The position numbers and the translations under genes were made by a program. Shown in pieces: positions 45,540 to 53,944 of a stretch of 64,000 nucleotides of DNA. The stretch comes from JAXLYE01 sp046351595 (GTDB lineage: Bacteria; Myxococcota_A; Polyangia; Palsa-1104; JAEUJZ01): positions 186,001 through 250,000 of the forward strand of contig JAXLYE010000003.1 of assembly GCA_046351595.1 (NCBI GenBank). Direction: 5' to 3'. A model generated the notes under the pieces. That model was not told the origin of the DNA, did no database searches, and saw only the letters and a list, made by a program, of their open reading frames with translations. The stretch's first letter is position 1. The number at the start of each line of letters is the position of its first letter.

Positions 45540-47822
45540 CTAGGCCGCCGCAACCGGAAGCACCGGGCTTGTGCTGCGCGGGCGGCGCAGCAGGCTGGCG
45601 GCGAAGGCGGTGAAGGACAGCGCGCCCAGGCCGAACAGGGAGTCACCGAGGACCCGCAGCCAGCGCAGCGTGTTCATGATCGGGGTCTGCATGAACTCGG
45701 GGCTGCGCGCGTACCAGTAGCCGACTTCGACCGAGGCGCGGGTCTGCAAGAGGCCCACGGGCAGGAGGCTCAGGAGCAGCATCAGCAGCAGCCCGACGTT
45801 CATCAGCCAGAAGGCGGCGCACAGCGGCCTCTCGTTCCACACCCGATCGGGCGCCGCGGCGCGCAGGCAGAACAGCATCAGCGCCAGGCCGAGCATGCCG
45901 TAGACCCCGAACAGCGCCGCGTGGCCGTGCAGCGGCGTCGTATTGAGGCCCTGCATGAAGTACAGCGCGACCGGCGGGTTGATCATGAAGCCGAACAGGC
46001 CGGCGCCGACCGCGTTCCAGAAGGCCACGGCGACGAAGAAGTAGATCGGGTAGCGGTACTTCTGCACCCAGCTGCGGTGCCGGCTGAGGCGCAGGTTCTC
46101 CCACGCCTCGTAGCCGATGAAGACCAGCGGCACGACCTCGAGCGCGCTGAAGACCGAGCCGAGCGCCATGATCACGGGCGGCGCCGAGGTGAAGTACAGG
46201 TGGTGCAGCGTGCCGATGATGCCGCCGGACAAAAAGATCGTCGAGGACAGCAGCACCGCGCGCTCGGTCGAGCGCGGCTCCAGGAGGCCGAGGCGGGCGA
46301 ACAGGAAGGCGAAGACCACGGTGGCGAAGACCTCGAAGAAGCCCTCGACCCACAGGTGCACGACCCACCAGCGCCAGTACTCCGCGACCGCGAGGTGGCT
46401 GTGGTGGCCGTAGCCCAGGGCGGCGCCGTAGAAGCCGGCGATGGCCAGGGCCGAGAGCACGAACAAGAGCAGCAGGCCGCGGTTGCCGTCGCGGCGGCGC
46501 AGGGCCGGCAGGACCGCGCGCAGCACCAGGCCGACCCACAGGAACAGCCCCGCGAGCAGCGCGATCTGGAAGGCGCGGCCGAGGTCGATGTACTCGTAGC
46601 CGCTGTGGCCGAAGTAGAAGCGCGTGGTGTCGTCGCCGAAGCGGTGCATGACGCTCAGCCACTGGCCGGCCATCGAGCCGACGACGACGAGGACGAGCGC
46701 GCCGAGCAGGACGTGGACGCCGAGGGCCTGGCCGCGCGGCTCGCCGCCGCCGATGCTGGGAGCGACGAACAGGCCGGCGGCCAGCCAGGCGGTGGCGATC
46801 CAGAAGATGCCGAGCTGGGTGTGCCAGGTGCGGGTGATGACGTAGGGCAGCCAGCGTGACAGCGGCACACCGTAGAAGCCGTCGCCCTCGACGCCGAAGT
46901 GCGCGGTGATCACGCCGACGATGATCTGCAAAAGGAACAGCGCCGCCACGACCCCGAAGTAGATCAGCGAGGCGCGCTGCGAGGGAGTGAGCCGGGCGCG
47001 CAGCAGCGGATCGTCGGCCGGCGGCTCCTGCAGGGTGTCCTCGGGCTTGCGCGCGGCGCGGAAGAAGACCATCGCCGCGATGCCGCCCAGAAGGAGGATG
47101 ATGCTGACGCCGGTCCAGACGACCGCGTCGCCGGTCAGGCGGTTCTGAACCAGCGGCTCGTGCGGCCAGTTGTTGGTATACGAGACGCCGGGTGAGCTGG
47201 GGCGGTCGGTGCTGGCCGCCCACGAGGACCAGAAGAAGAACGCGGTCAGCTGGTGGAGCTTGCGCGGATCGCGCTGCGCACCTTTGGGAATGGCGAACTC
47301 GCGCCGGCCCTCCCGGAACAGCTGGCCGTAGTACGCCTCGAGCTCGCGGAAGGCGCGCGCCCGCTCGGTCGACAGGACCAGCGTGCCGCTGCTCGCGTCA
47401 TGGGTGTTGGTGCGGACTGCGGCCCGCAGCCGCTCGCGCAGCGCCGCCTGCGCCTCTTGCGGCAGCGCGTCGTAGCGGCTGCCGCCGGCCTGCTGGGCGT
47501 ACTGATCGAGCACGCTGCGCGCTTCGCGGTGCAGGTAGTCGGCGGTCCAGTCCGGAGCGACGTAGCTGCCGTGGCCCCACACCGAGCCGACCTGCATGCC
47601 GCCCATCGCCTGCCAGACGTTCTGTCCGTCCTGGATCTCGCCATCTGAGATCAGGACCTCGCCGCTCGGCGCGGTGACGAGCTTGGGAATCGGTGCCGCC
47701 TCCTGCCGGATGCGGTGGCCGGCGTATAGGAGGACGGAGAAGGAGGTGATCATGACAACGAGCAGCGCCCGCTGCAGCCGCTGCGAGGTCCAGGCCGTAG
47801 TGGAATTCATGCGGGCGTTCAA
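45540..47822 (-). CDS. norZ: Quinol-dependent nitric oxide reductase (qNOR), single subunit
   Basis: 760 residues, the length of the one-subunit quinol enzyme (also called NorB in some genomes). Residues about 25-240 are the NorC-like periplasmic part without haem c (LVTAPSGEVLISDGEIQDGQ, VGSVWGHGSYVAPDWTADYL). Then come about 12 transmembrane helices with the haem-copper oxidase-type ligands: WHTQLGIFWIATAWLAAGLF, WVEGFFEVFATVVFAFLFAR (the Glu typical of NO reductases), GTLHHLYF and LHGHAALFGVYG. It reduces two NO to N2O in the inner membrane, using quinol. Lies 47 bp downstream of the nrfH start on the same strand, i.e. norZ first, then nrfH and nrfA, probably one transcription unit for nitrite and NO. 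Confidence 0.93.
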   Translation of the reverse strand: MNARMNSTTAWTSQRLQRALLVVMITSFSVLLYAGHRIRQEAAPIPKLVTAPSGEVLISDGEIQDGQNVWQAMGGMQVGSVWGHGSYVAPDWTADYLHREARSVLDQYAQQAGGSRYDALPQEAQAALRERLRAAVRTNTHDASSGTLVLSTERARAFRELEAYYGQLFREGRREFAIPKGAQRDPRKLHQLTAFFFWSSWAASTDRPSSPGVSYTNNWPHEPLVQNRLTGDAVVWTGVSIILLLGGIAAMVFFRAARKPEDTLQEPPADDPLLRARLTPSQRASLIYFGVVAALFLLQIIVGVITAHFGVEGDGFYGVPLSRWLPYVITRTWHTQLGIFWIATAWLAAGLFVAPSIGGGEPRGQALGVHVLLGALVLVVVGSMAGQWLSVMHRFGDDTTRFYFGHSGYEYIDLGRAFQIALLAGLFLWVGLVLRAVLPALRRRDGNRGLLLLFVLSALAIAGFYGAALGYGHHSHLAVAEYWRWWVVHLWVEGFFEVFATVVFAFLFARLGLLEPRSTERAVLLSSTIFLSGGIIGTLHHLYFTSAPPVIMALGSVFSALEVVPLVFIGYEAWENLRLSRHRSWVQKYRYPIYFFVAVAFWNAVGAGLFGFMINPPVALYFMQGLNTTPLHGHAALFGVYGMLGLALMLFCLRAAAPDRVWNERPLCAAFWLMNVGLLLMLLLSLLPVGLLQTRASVEVGYWYARSPEFMQTPIMNTLRWLRVLGDSLFGLGALSFTAFAASLLRRPRSTSPVLPVAAA

Positions 47823-48262
47823 AGCAACCGACGAGCCAGCGCTGGCTCTCGCCGGGAGCAGCCATTTTCCGACGGGAAGGTGGCAAATCGCACCATTTCG
47901 TTACAGCACCAATTAGTAACACTGTTACCCGCATGGAACCCTCCGGCCGGATCAGGATGCTCGCGCTCGGAGGTCGGTCTGGGCCGCCTGAAACCATCCG
48001 CAGCGGAATACCGGAAGCAGACTCCGTCCCGGTCCGCGGGTGGGGCCCTGTGCGGACTTCACCGCGAGGCTTGATCCAGATTCACGTCCCTGAACTCTCC
48101 GCCCGCGGTCGCCGCGTATGGGCGAGGACCGAGACGGAGCGGCACGCCGCTCGCAGTCAGCCGGTCGCGCAGCCGCGTTGGGAACCCGAGGCTCGACGCC
48201 GCGCCTCTCCCTCCTCCTCCCTCCGCCCTCGGTGTGGGGCGCACGGAGTCATCGGTGTTAAG
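47823..48262. other. Promoter region of norZ and of the DUF4336 gene
   Basis: Divergent 440-bp gap. The part next to norZ is AT-richer than the rest of the window. It includes the palindrome described separately at 47916-47928. The remaining 300 bp holds open frames without family resemblance; I see no gene there. Confidence 0.4.
47916..47928. promoter_or_regulatory. Palindrome upstream of norZ
   Basis: GTAACAcTGTTAC is a perfect 6-1-6 palindrome about 94 bp upstream of the norZ start. A second gttac (47900-47904) pairs with gtaac (47916-47920). The sequence is not an FNR/DNR box (TTGAT-N4-ATCAA) and not a clear NorR or NsrR site, so the binding protein is unknown. Confidence 0.45.
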
Positions 48263-48970
48263 ATGGGCGCCATGCAGCAAGATGTGCTCTCTGAGATCGT
48301 CGCCGGGCGCATATGGGCCAGCGAGCGGCCGGTGTGGTTCAGCGGGGTCCGGCTGCGCGCGCGGACTTCGCTCATCCGCCTCGATGACGGGCAGCTGCTG
48401 GTGCACAGCCCAGCTCCTCCCTCCGACGGGCTGATGCGACAGATGGCGGTGCTGGGCGAGGTGCGCTGGCTCGTCGTTCCCAACTGCTTTCATCACCTCG
48501 GAACGCCCGCGGCAGCCGCCGCCTTTCCCAGCGCAAAGGTCTTGGGTCCCAGGAGCGCCGCCGCCAAAAATCCCAAGCTCCGCATTGACCTGGATATCCA
48601 TCAGCCAGGGTTTACAGAGGCGGTTCCGGAGCTTGCGCTGCTTCCCCTCGCCGGGGTTCCGTTCCTGGACGAGACCCTGCTTTACCATCGGCCTACGGAG
48701 ACCTTGTTCGGAGCGGATGTGGTCCTGCAGGCGGATGAGGACGACCACTGGTCCTGGCGCCTCGCAGCGCGCATCACGGGCTGCTACAAGCGCCTGCGCG
48801 TGCCGCCCGATGTCAGGCACAAGGTCGCAGACAAGGAGGCGGCGTCCCGGTCGCTGCGGGCCCTGCAGGCCCTGCCGGTAAAGAGGCTCATCGTCGCTCA
48901 CGGCGCTGTCGTTGAGGAAGCGCCGTTGGACCAGCTGCTTGCGGCCTGGCGCCTGGTCGGGGTCGGGTAG
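48263..48970 (+). CDS. DUF4336 metallo-beta-lactamase-fold protein
   Basis: 235 residues from ATG 48263 (another ATG is three codons later; neither has a strong ribosome-binding site). The DUF4336 pattern is visible: IWASERPVWFSGVRLRARTS at the start, a strand ending in RWLVVPNCFHHLGTPAAAAA (metallo-beta-lactamase-like first His pair), AFPSAKVLGP, LAGVPFLDETLLYHRPTETL and the final VKRLIVAHGAVVEE. The classical HxHxDH zinc motif is not present, as in other DUF4336 members, so catalytic activity is uncertain. Function unknown. It diverges from norZ. Confidence 0.75.
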   Translation: MGAMQQDVLSEIVAGRIWASERPVWFSGVRLRARTSLIRLDDGQLLVHSPAPPSDGLMRQMAVLGEVRWLVVPNCFHHLGTPAAAAAFPSAKVLGPRSAAAKNPKLRIDLDIHQPGFTEAVPELALLPLAGVPFLDETLLYHRPTETLFGADVVLQADEDDHWSWRLAARITGCYKRLRVPPDVRHKVADKEAASRSLRALQALPVKRLIVAHGAVVEEAPLDQLLAAWRLVGVG

Positions 48971-49259
48971 CTCGCAGCAGCTGGGTACCGCTCCTCCTCG
49001 ACGGGCCGAAAAGAATTCCTGGAGCCGTCCGCAGCTGGCACCGCGCGCTCCGCGACGGCAGCGGCTTAATTCCGCCGCGGCGGACGGCGGGTTCCCGGCT
49101 CCGCTCCGGCGCCGGGCGACCGCCTTGTGGCGAAGCCGCCGCACCGGCCCGGACGGACAGTACACAGCCCAAGGGATCCGTTCCGTGCGGAAGCTGCGTC
49201 CCTGGCGGACCGCCCCGGCGCGACCGCGGCGCGGAGCAGCCCGAGGGATAGTCGAGGAA

Positions 49260-50093
49260 CTAGCGCAGGCCGCCGATGGCCAGGGTCGTCGTCGACGCCT
49301 TGGTGTAGGACGAGTCGGTCGCGCTCCAGCGGGTGGCGACGATGGCGCCGGTGCTGTTGGCGTAAAGGATGTACGTGCCGCTGCCCAGCCCCTGGCCGGA
49401 GCTGCCGCCGCGCCAGTCCGGATAGCGCGACGACGAGCCGTGCGGCGTCGAGGTCGAGTCGATGATCGCGACCGCGTAGGCCGTCGAGCCGCTGGGCCCG
49501 GCCGGCAGCGAGCTGTCGGCCACCGGCGTCGAGCGCACCAGCATGACGTGGCCGGTGATGTCGGTGCGGTTCGGGTAGACCACGGCCAGGACGTCGCCGC
49601 TGCGCACCTGGCTGATCGAGGTGCGGCGGGTGAACTGGATCGGGCCGGTGCCGCTGCAGTTGGCGATCTTGTAGCGGTACTGCGCGGCGTTCGGGCTGGT
49701 CGTGCCCTTCTGATCGCCGTCGACGGTCCCGACCTCGCAGGTGCCGTCCATGGCCTTGTTGAACGACTTGTAGAAGTCGCTCGAGTCAAACCCCAGGCTC
49801 TTCTGGAACAGCCTGGTCACGAACGTCCCGCAGACGTTGCGGTTCGTGGCCTTCACGGTGCTGCTCATGCGCTCCAGCGAGGTCGAGGAAGACGTGTACT
49901 CGTTCTCGAGCAGCCGCGAGGGCTGCGACTTGACCTCGGCGATCCAGTCGCTGGCCCAGGCGAGGGCTTCTTGCGAGTTGGTGCTGATCGCCTGCGCATC
50001 GCTCAGCACGTCTGCGCCCGTGTCCTCCGAGATCGACTCACCGCAGCCAACCGAGAAGAGGAACAGAGCCGCCAGAAGTCCACGAAGTCGCAT
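49260..50093 (-). CDS. Lipoprotein with NlpC/P60-like features
   Basis: 277 residues from ATG 50093, with AGGAGAA spaced 4 nt. The lipobox is SVGC (about 14-17). A helical region with an EALAWASDWIAEVKSQPSRL segment is followed by NVCGTFVTRLFQKSLGF and, about 90 residues later, RSGDVLAVVYPNRTDITGHV then MLV. A Cys at the start of a helix, a short SGDV(L)-turn and a downstream GH(V)-strand are the order of Cys and His in NlpC/P60-type papain-like peptidases. I infer a cell-wall or amide hydrolase, but no formal family match can be claimed. The C-terminus is Ser/Thr/Gly-rich. Confidence 0.6.
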   Translation of the reverse strand: MRLRGLLAALFLFSVGCGESISEDTGADVLSDAQAISTNSQEALAWASDWIAEVKSQPSRLLENEYTSSSTSLERMSSTVKATNRNVCGTFVTRLFQKSLGFDSSDFYKSFNKAMDGTCEVGTVDGDQKGTTSPNAAQYRYKIANCSGTGPIQFTRRTSISQVRSGDVLAVVYPNRTDITGHVMLVRSTPVADSSLPAGPSGSTAYAVAIIDSTSTPHGSSSRYPDWRGGSSGQGLGSGTYILYANSTGAIVATRWSATDSSYTKASTTTLAIGGLR

Positions 50094-50875
50094 CCAGTTC
50101 TCCTGTTGCAATACAGAGCGCATGCGGACTGAGAGCAGCGGGCTGCCACCGCGGCAAAGCTCGCTCCCAGAGACAGGCCCTGTGCGTCAGACGTGGTCGA
50201 CGGCACGCAGCCGGGTCCACGCGGTCCGGAGTGTCCTCTCTAGCGACCTGGGATCACGACCGCAGCGGCGGCCGCGCAGGTCCCAGAGAGCGCACCCATG
50301 ATCTAGAACGTACAGACAAGGCCGCAGCGTACGCAGGCTACGGGGTCGCGGAGTCCAGGGCAGAGCCTGGAGCCTTCCGACAACGCAGCGCGGCTCGCCG
50401 CAGACGGAGTGAACGTGGGGCCCGGTGTGTTCCCGCTGCGCCCCAACTACTCGGCAGATACACGGCCGATTCTCGGCCGCTGCGGGGGCATCGGGTCCTT
50501 CCGTTCGCTCCGGTCAAGAGTCACTCTAGGAGAATGCCCGGTCGGCTGCGAGAAAAAAATGCACCGCATGAAAAATCGGTCGTACCCCGATGCACCGACG
50601 GGAGACACGGGCTCCCCAGGGACGCGGATGTGAGCAGCGAAGCGGAGCCGCGGGACAAAAGGAGTCATTTCAAAGGACTTAGGAGCGCGTCAGGAGCCCC
50701 TCTAGGAGCTCATCGGGAACTCATCGGGAACTCATCAGGAGCCCTGATCGGTGAGAGCTCATCGCTGACGGGAGGGGTGGGACGCTGCGGGCCGCGCTCC
50801 TCCCTGACGCGACCCGCGGCCGGTGCACCGAGCAGGGATCGGCCCTGCTGATCAGGGCCGCACCGATCAAGACCG
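50094..50875. other. Gene-free region with short tandem repeats
   Basis: 782 bp without a recognisable gene. Three 11-bp units lie at 50704-50736 (aggagctcatc followed by two exact copies of gggaactcatc). An AT-rich patch is at about 50550-50590 (gagaaaaaaatgcaccg). The region is variable in composition compared with the genes around it and could be decayed DNA. Confidence 0.4.
50841..50859 (-). terminator. Hairpin after the LysR gene
   Basis: ggccctg (50841-50847) and cagggcc (50853-50859) pair with a 5-nt loop, starting 17 bp beyond the LysR stop in its direction of transcription. There is no U-run, so intrinsic termination would be weak. Confidence 0.4.
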
Positions 50876-51829
50876 CTAGACCTTGCCCGACTCGCAGACC
50901 TGGCGCAGGCAGGCGCGCAGCCACTTGTGGGCCGGGTCCGCGTCCATGCGCGGGTGCCAGAGCATCGACACCGTGAACTCCCGCGTCGGCACCGGCAGGG
51001 TGAAGCAGGACATGCCGCCGCGCAGATCGGCCGTGTGTCGATCCGGCACGGTGGCCACGAGATCCGAGGCGCGCGCCAGCGACAGCGCCGCGGCAAAGCC
51101 GCCGACGATGGTGCCGACGCGGCGCTTCAGCTCGGGCGGCAGGAACGGGCGATCGACGGCGTCCTTTTCCAGGCCGCTGCGCGAGACGAGGACGTGCTCT
51201 GCGCCGACGTACCTCGCGAGCGACAGCCGGACCTTGCCGCTGTCCTGGCGCTTGTTGGGGCCCTTGTTCTTGTTCGGGCCCTTGTGGTTGACGAGCGGGT
51301 GCCCCGCCCGCACGACGCCGACCAGCCGATCGCGGAACAGGGCCTGGCTGCGGATCTCGGGACCGAGCGAGCCCTCGATCACGCCCGTCTCCAGATCGAC
51401 GCGGCCCTCGCGCAGCGGCGTGCTGTCCTTGTCCGGCTTCTGCACGAAGTGCAGCCGCACGCCGGGGGTCTCCTGCGCGAGCCGGGCCAGCAGCGCCGGG
51501 CCGAAGGCCTCCACGAAGCCGTCGCTGGTCCGCAGGGTGAAGGTCCGCCTGAGCTTCGCCAGGTCCAGGGCCTCATCCGGCCGCAGCACGGCCTCGGCAT
51601 CCTGGACGACAAGGTGGACCCGATCCCGCAGCTTGAGGGCCCGCGGGGTGAGCACCAGGCCCCGCCCCGCCCGCACGAGCAGCGGATCGCCCGTCGTCGC
51701 GCGCAACCGGGCCAGGGCGCGGCTCATCGCCGAGGGGCTGAGCCGCAGCCGCTTGGCGGCGCGCACCACACTGCCCTCGGCGAGCAGCACGTCGAGCGTG
51801 ACGAGCAGGTTGAGATCCGGAGACGGCAT
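50876..51829 (-). CDS. LysR-family transcriptional regulator
   Basis: 317 residues from ATG 51829, chosen because the helix-turn-helix domain begins at once (DLNLLVTLDVLLAEGSVVRA, then AKRLRLSPSAMSRALARLR and LLVRAGRGLVLTPRA); an ATG at 51889 would add 20 residues that overlap the operator-like repeat. The PBP2-type effector domain contains a short basic insertion NHKGPNKNKGPNKRQ produced by an internal 15-bp tandem duplication. It diverges from the cupin/CDO-like gene, so it probably controls the cupin and MFS pair. Confidence 0.88.
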   Translation of the reverse strand: MPSPDLNLLVTLDVLLAEGSVVRAAKRLRLSPSAMSRALARLRATTGDPLLVRAGRGLVLTPRALKLRDRVHLVVQDAEAVLRPDEALDLAKLRRTFTLRTSDGFVEAFGPALLARLAQETPGVRLHFVQKPDKDSTPLREGRVDLETGVIEGSLGPEIRSQALFRDRLVGVVRAGHPLVNHKGPNKNKGPNKRQDSGKVRLSLARYVGAEHVLVSRSGLEKDAVDRPFLPPELKRRVGTIVGGFAAALSLARASDLVATVPDRHTADLRGGMSCFTLPVPTREFTVSMLWHPRMDADPAHKWLRACLRQVCESGKV

Positions 51830-51868
51830 GCGCCGGACCGTAACACGCCGCGCGAGACATGGCGTCCC

Positions 51869-51887
51869 GTGCACGAATAGAGTGCAC
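51869..51887. promoter_or_regulatory. Candidate LysR binding site
   Basis: GTGCAC at 51869-51874 and again at 51882-51887, separated by 7 bp (period 13). Each half is itself a palindrome. It lies between the divergent LysR and cupin genes, 40 bp upstream of the LysR start chosen here. LysR proteins typically bind interrupted dyads at this place. Confidence 0.45.
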
Positions 51888-51922
51888 ATGCTGCGTGTAC
51901 CGCCATGCCAGCGCAGGCTCTA

Positions 51923-51950
51923 CCTTTCGGATAGACCGCTCACCGAAAGG
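51923..51950 (+). promoter_or_regulatory. Hairpin that encloses the ribosome-binding site
   Basis: cctttcgg (51923-51930) and ccgaaagg (51943-51950) form a perfect 8-bp stem with a 12-nt loop. The right arm overlaps the aaagga ribosome-binding site of the cupin gene (ATG 51960). In RNA, pairing would hide that site; as DNA it could be an operator. Confidence 0.5.
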
Positions 51951-51959
51951 ACGAACACG

Positions 51960-52499
51960 ATGGAAACGAACTCTCTTGCGGCCTTCATCGACGCGACGCG
52001 CTCGGCCTGGGGACCGCTGACGAGCGAGCTGGTCGCCGCGTGCCGGCGGCAGCTGCAGCTGCTGCTGGCGGCCTCGCCGGACGAGCCGTGGCTCGCCGCG
52101 CTGCACGCGCACAAGCCGGCCAACGAGGAGCTGTATCGCGATCCCGAGCACGGCTTCGTGCTGCTCGCGCACAGCGAGCAGGCGGGCCTCTACCGGCCGC
52201 CCCACGACCACGGCCGGGGCTGGGTGATCTACGCGATGCAGCACGGCGAGATCGAGATGGGGACCTACGGCCGCATCGAGGCGCCGGACGGTCAGGTCCG
52301 TCTGGTGAAGCGGGACAGCACGGTGCTGCGCGCGGGCCAGGCCCAGGTCTACCTGCCCGGCGACATCCACGACACACGCTGCCTGTCGGGCTCCGCCCTG
52401 CTCTTCCGCTTCACCGAGCGCGATCTGCGCATCGAGGACCGGCAGGAGCACCGGGTCACACGCTACGTCGATCGCGGCGGCATCTGGACCGCGCCATGA
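51960..52499 (+). CDS. Cupin/cysteine-dioxygenase-like protein
   Basis: 179 residues. A helical start (TRSAWGPLTSELVAACRRQL) precedes a small cupin domain with the metal-binding pattern PPHDHGRGW then IYAMQHGEIEMGTYG (two His in HxH and a following Glu/Gly turn), and a second cupin strand with YLPGDIHDTRC, where a third His ligand is expected. This is the pattern of cysteine dioxygenase/PCO-like or related Fe(II) thiol dioxygenases; the substrate is not clear. The gene is translationally coupled to the MFS gene (ATGA at 52496) and preceded by the hairpin at 51923-51950. Confidence 0.7.
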   Translation: METNSLAAFIDATRSAWGPLTSELVAACRRQLQLLLAASPDEPWLAALHAHKPANEELYRDPEHGFVLLAHSEQAGLYRPPHDHGRGWVIYAMQHGEIEMGTYGRIEAPDGQVRLVKRDSTVLRAGQAQVYLPGDIHDTRCLSGSALLFRFTERDLRIEDRQEHRVTRYVDRGGIWTAP

Positions 52500-53905
52500 C
52501 CGCCGCGGCCGGCGATGCGGTGGCGCGGCTCACCATCGAGCCCGCGCGGTGGCAGGCGGACGCGGACAGCGGGCTGCTAAAGCCGCGGCGCACGATCGCG
52601 ATCGCCGCGGTGCTGATCGCGATGAGCCTGGTGGTCCTGGACGCCGGCATGGCCAACGTCGCGCTGCCTTCGATGGCCCGCTCGCTGCACGCGACCCCGG
52701 CGCGGGCGGTCCTGGTGCTCACCGCCTACCAGACCGCCCTGGTCATGGCGCTTTTGCCCGGCGCCGCGCTCGGCGAGTGGCTCGGCTACCGCCGCGTCTT
52801 TGCCGGGGGCGTCGTCGTGTTCACCGCGGCGTCGGCGCTGTGCGCGGTGTCGCCCTCGCTGCCGCTTCTCGTCGCGGCCCGCTTCCTCCAGGGCCTCGGT
52901 GGCGCCGGCGTGATGGCGCTGGGGGTCGCGCTCTTGCGCGCCGCGGTCCCCCGCCGCATGCTGGGCGCCGCGATCGGCTGGAACGCGCTCACCGTCGCGC
53001 TCTCGTCGGCCGCCAGCCCGGCGCTGGGTGCGCTGATCCTGGCGGCGCTCGGCTGGCCCTGGCTCTACCTGGTGAACCTGCCGCTCGGCGCGCTGGCGCT
53101 CCTGGCCGCGCGCGCGCTGCCGCCGGCCGGAGGAACGGCGCAGCGGCTCGACGTGCTCAGCGCGGCCCTGAACGGCGCCGCCTTTGCCTCGCTCGTCCTC
53201 GGCGCAGAGGTTCTGCCGCGGGCGCCGCTTGCGGCCGCGCTGCTGCTCGCGACCGCCGCCCTCGCGCTCTTGGCGCTGGTCCGGCGCGAGCTGCCCAAGG
53301 CCGCGCCTCTGATCCCGATCGATCTTTTGCGCCAGCGCTCGTTCCGGCTCGCGGTGATCGCCTCGATCTGCTGCTTCACCGGTCAGGCCGCGGGCCTGGT
53401 GGCGCTGCCGTTCTACCTGCAGCACGGCTTCGGGCTGACCCCCCTTGCGGCCGGGCTGTATCTTACGCCCTGGCCGCTCAGCGTCGCCGCGGCGGCGACG
53501 TTCACGGGGCGCCTGGCCGACCGCTTCTCGACGGCCTGGCTCTGCGCGCTCGGCGGCGTCTCGCTCGCGCTCGGCCTGGGCGCGGCGGCGCTGTGGCCGC
53601 TGCACGGCGACCCGCGGCTGCTCATCCCTTTCGTCATCGTCTGCGGCCTGGGCTTCGGCCTGTTTCAGGTCCCCAACAACCGCACCCTGTTCCTGTCCGC
53701 GCCGCGCGAGCGCAGCGGCGCCGCCGGCGGGATGCAGGGCGCGGCGCGGCTGACCGGCCAGACCGCGGGCGCGATCCTCATGACGCTGCTCTTCACCCTG
53801 TCTTCCGTCAGCGCGGCGCCGCGGATCGGGCTCGGCATCGGCGCGGCCTTCACGCTTGCGGCGGCGCTGGTGAGCGCCTCGCGGGGCACGGCGCGCACGC
53901 GCTGA
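52496..53905 (+). CDS. MFS transporter of the DHA2 (14-helix) drug-exporter type
   Basis: 469 residues from ATG 52496. 14 hydrophobic helices can be counted. DHA2 signatures: LDAGMANVALPSMARSL in helix 1, GEWLGYRRVF in the loop between helices 2 and 3 (motif A type), ARFLQGLGGAGVMALGVALL in helix 4 and WPWLYLVNLPLGALALLAAR (motif C-like). Probable proton-coupled exporter of a small molecule. It overlaps the cupin gene by ATGA, so the two are co-translated; the cupin may modify what the transporter exports (inference). Confidence 0.88.
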   Translation: MTAAAGDAVARLTIEPARWQADADSGLLKPRRTIAIAAVLIAMSLVVLDAGMANVALPSMARSLHATPARAVLVLTAYQTALVMALLPGAALGEWLGYRRVFAGGVVVFTAASALCAVSPSLPLLVAARFLQGLGGAGVMALGVALLRAAVPRRMLGAAIGWNALTVALSSAASPALGALILAALGWPWLYLVNLPLGALALLAARALPPAGGTAQRLDVLSAALNGAAFASLVLGAEVLPRAPLAAALLLATAALALLALVRRELPKAAPLIPIDLLRQRSFRLAVIASICCFTGQAAGLVALPFYLQHGFGLTPLAAGLYLTPWPLSVAAAATFTGRLADRFSTAWLCALGGVSLALGLGAAALWPLHGDPRLLIPFVIVCGLGFGLFQVPNNRTLFLSAPRERSGAAGGMQGAARLTGQTAGAILMTLLFTLSSVSAAPRIGLGIGAAFTLAAALVSASRGTARTR

Positions 53906-53944
53906 AAGCACGCCCGCAGCCTCGCCCAGGACGACCGCGCGGGG

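Noticed and set aside
47823..47915. Possible sigma-54 -24/-12 promoter before norZ (tggtgcgatttgcc)
   Set aside because: The GG and GC dinucleotides are 8 bp apart instead of the required 10.
50700..50740. Short tandem repeats as a CRISPR array
   Set aside because: The units are 11 bp, directly adjacent and without spacers, so this is a simple tandem repeat.
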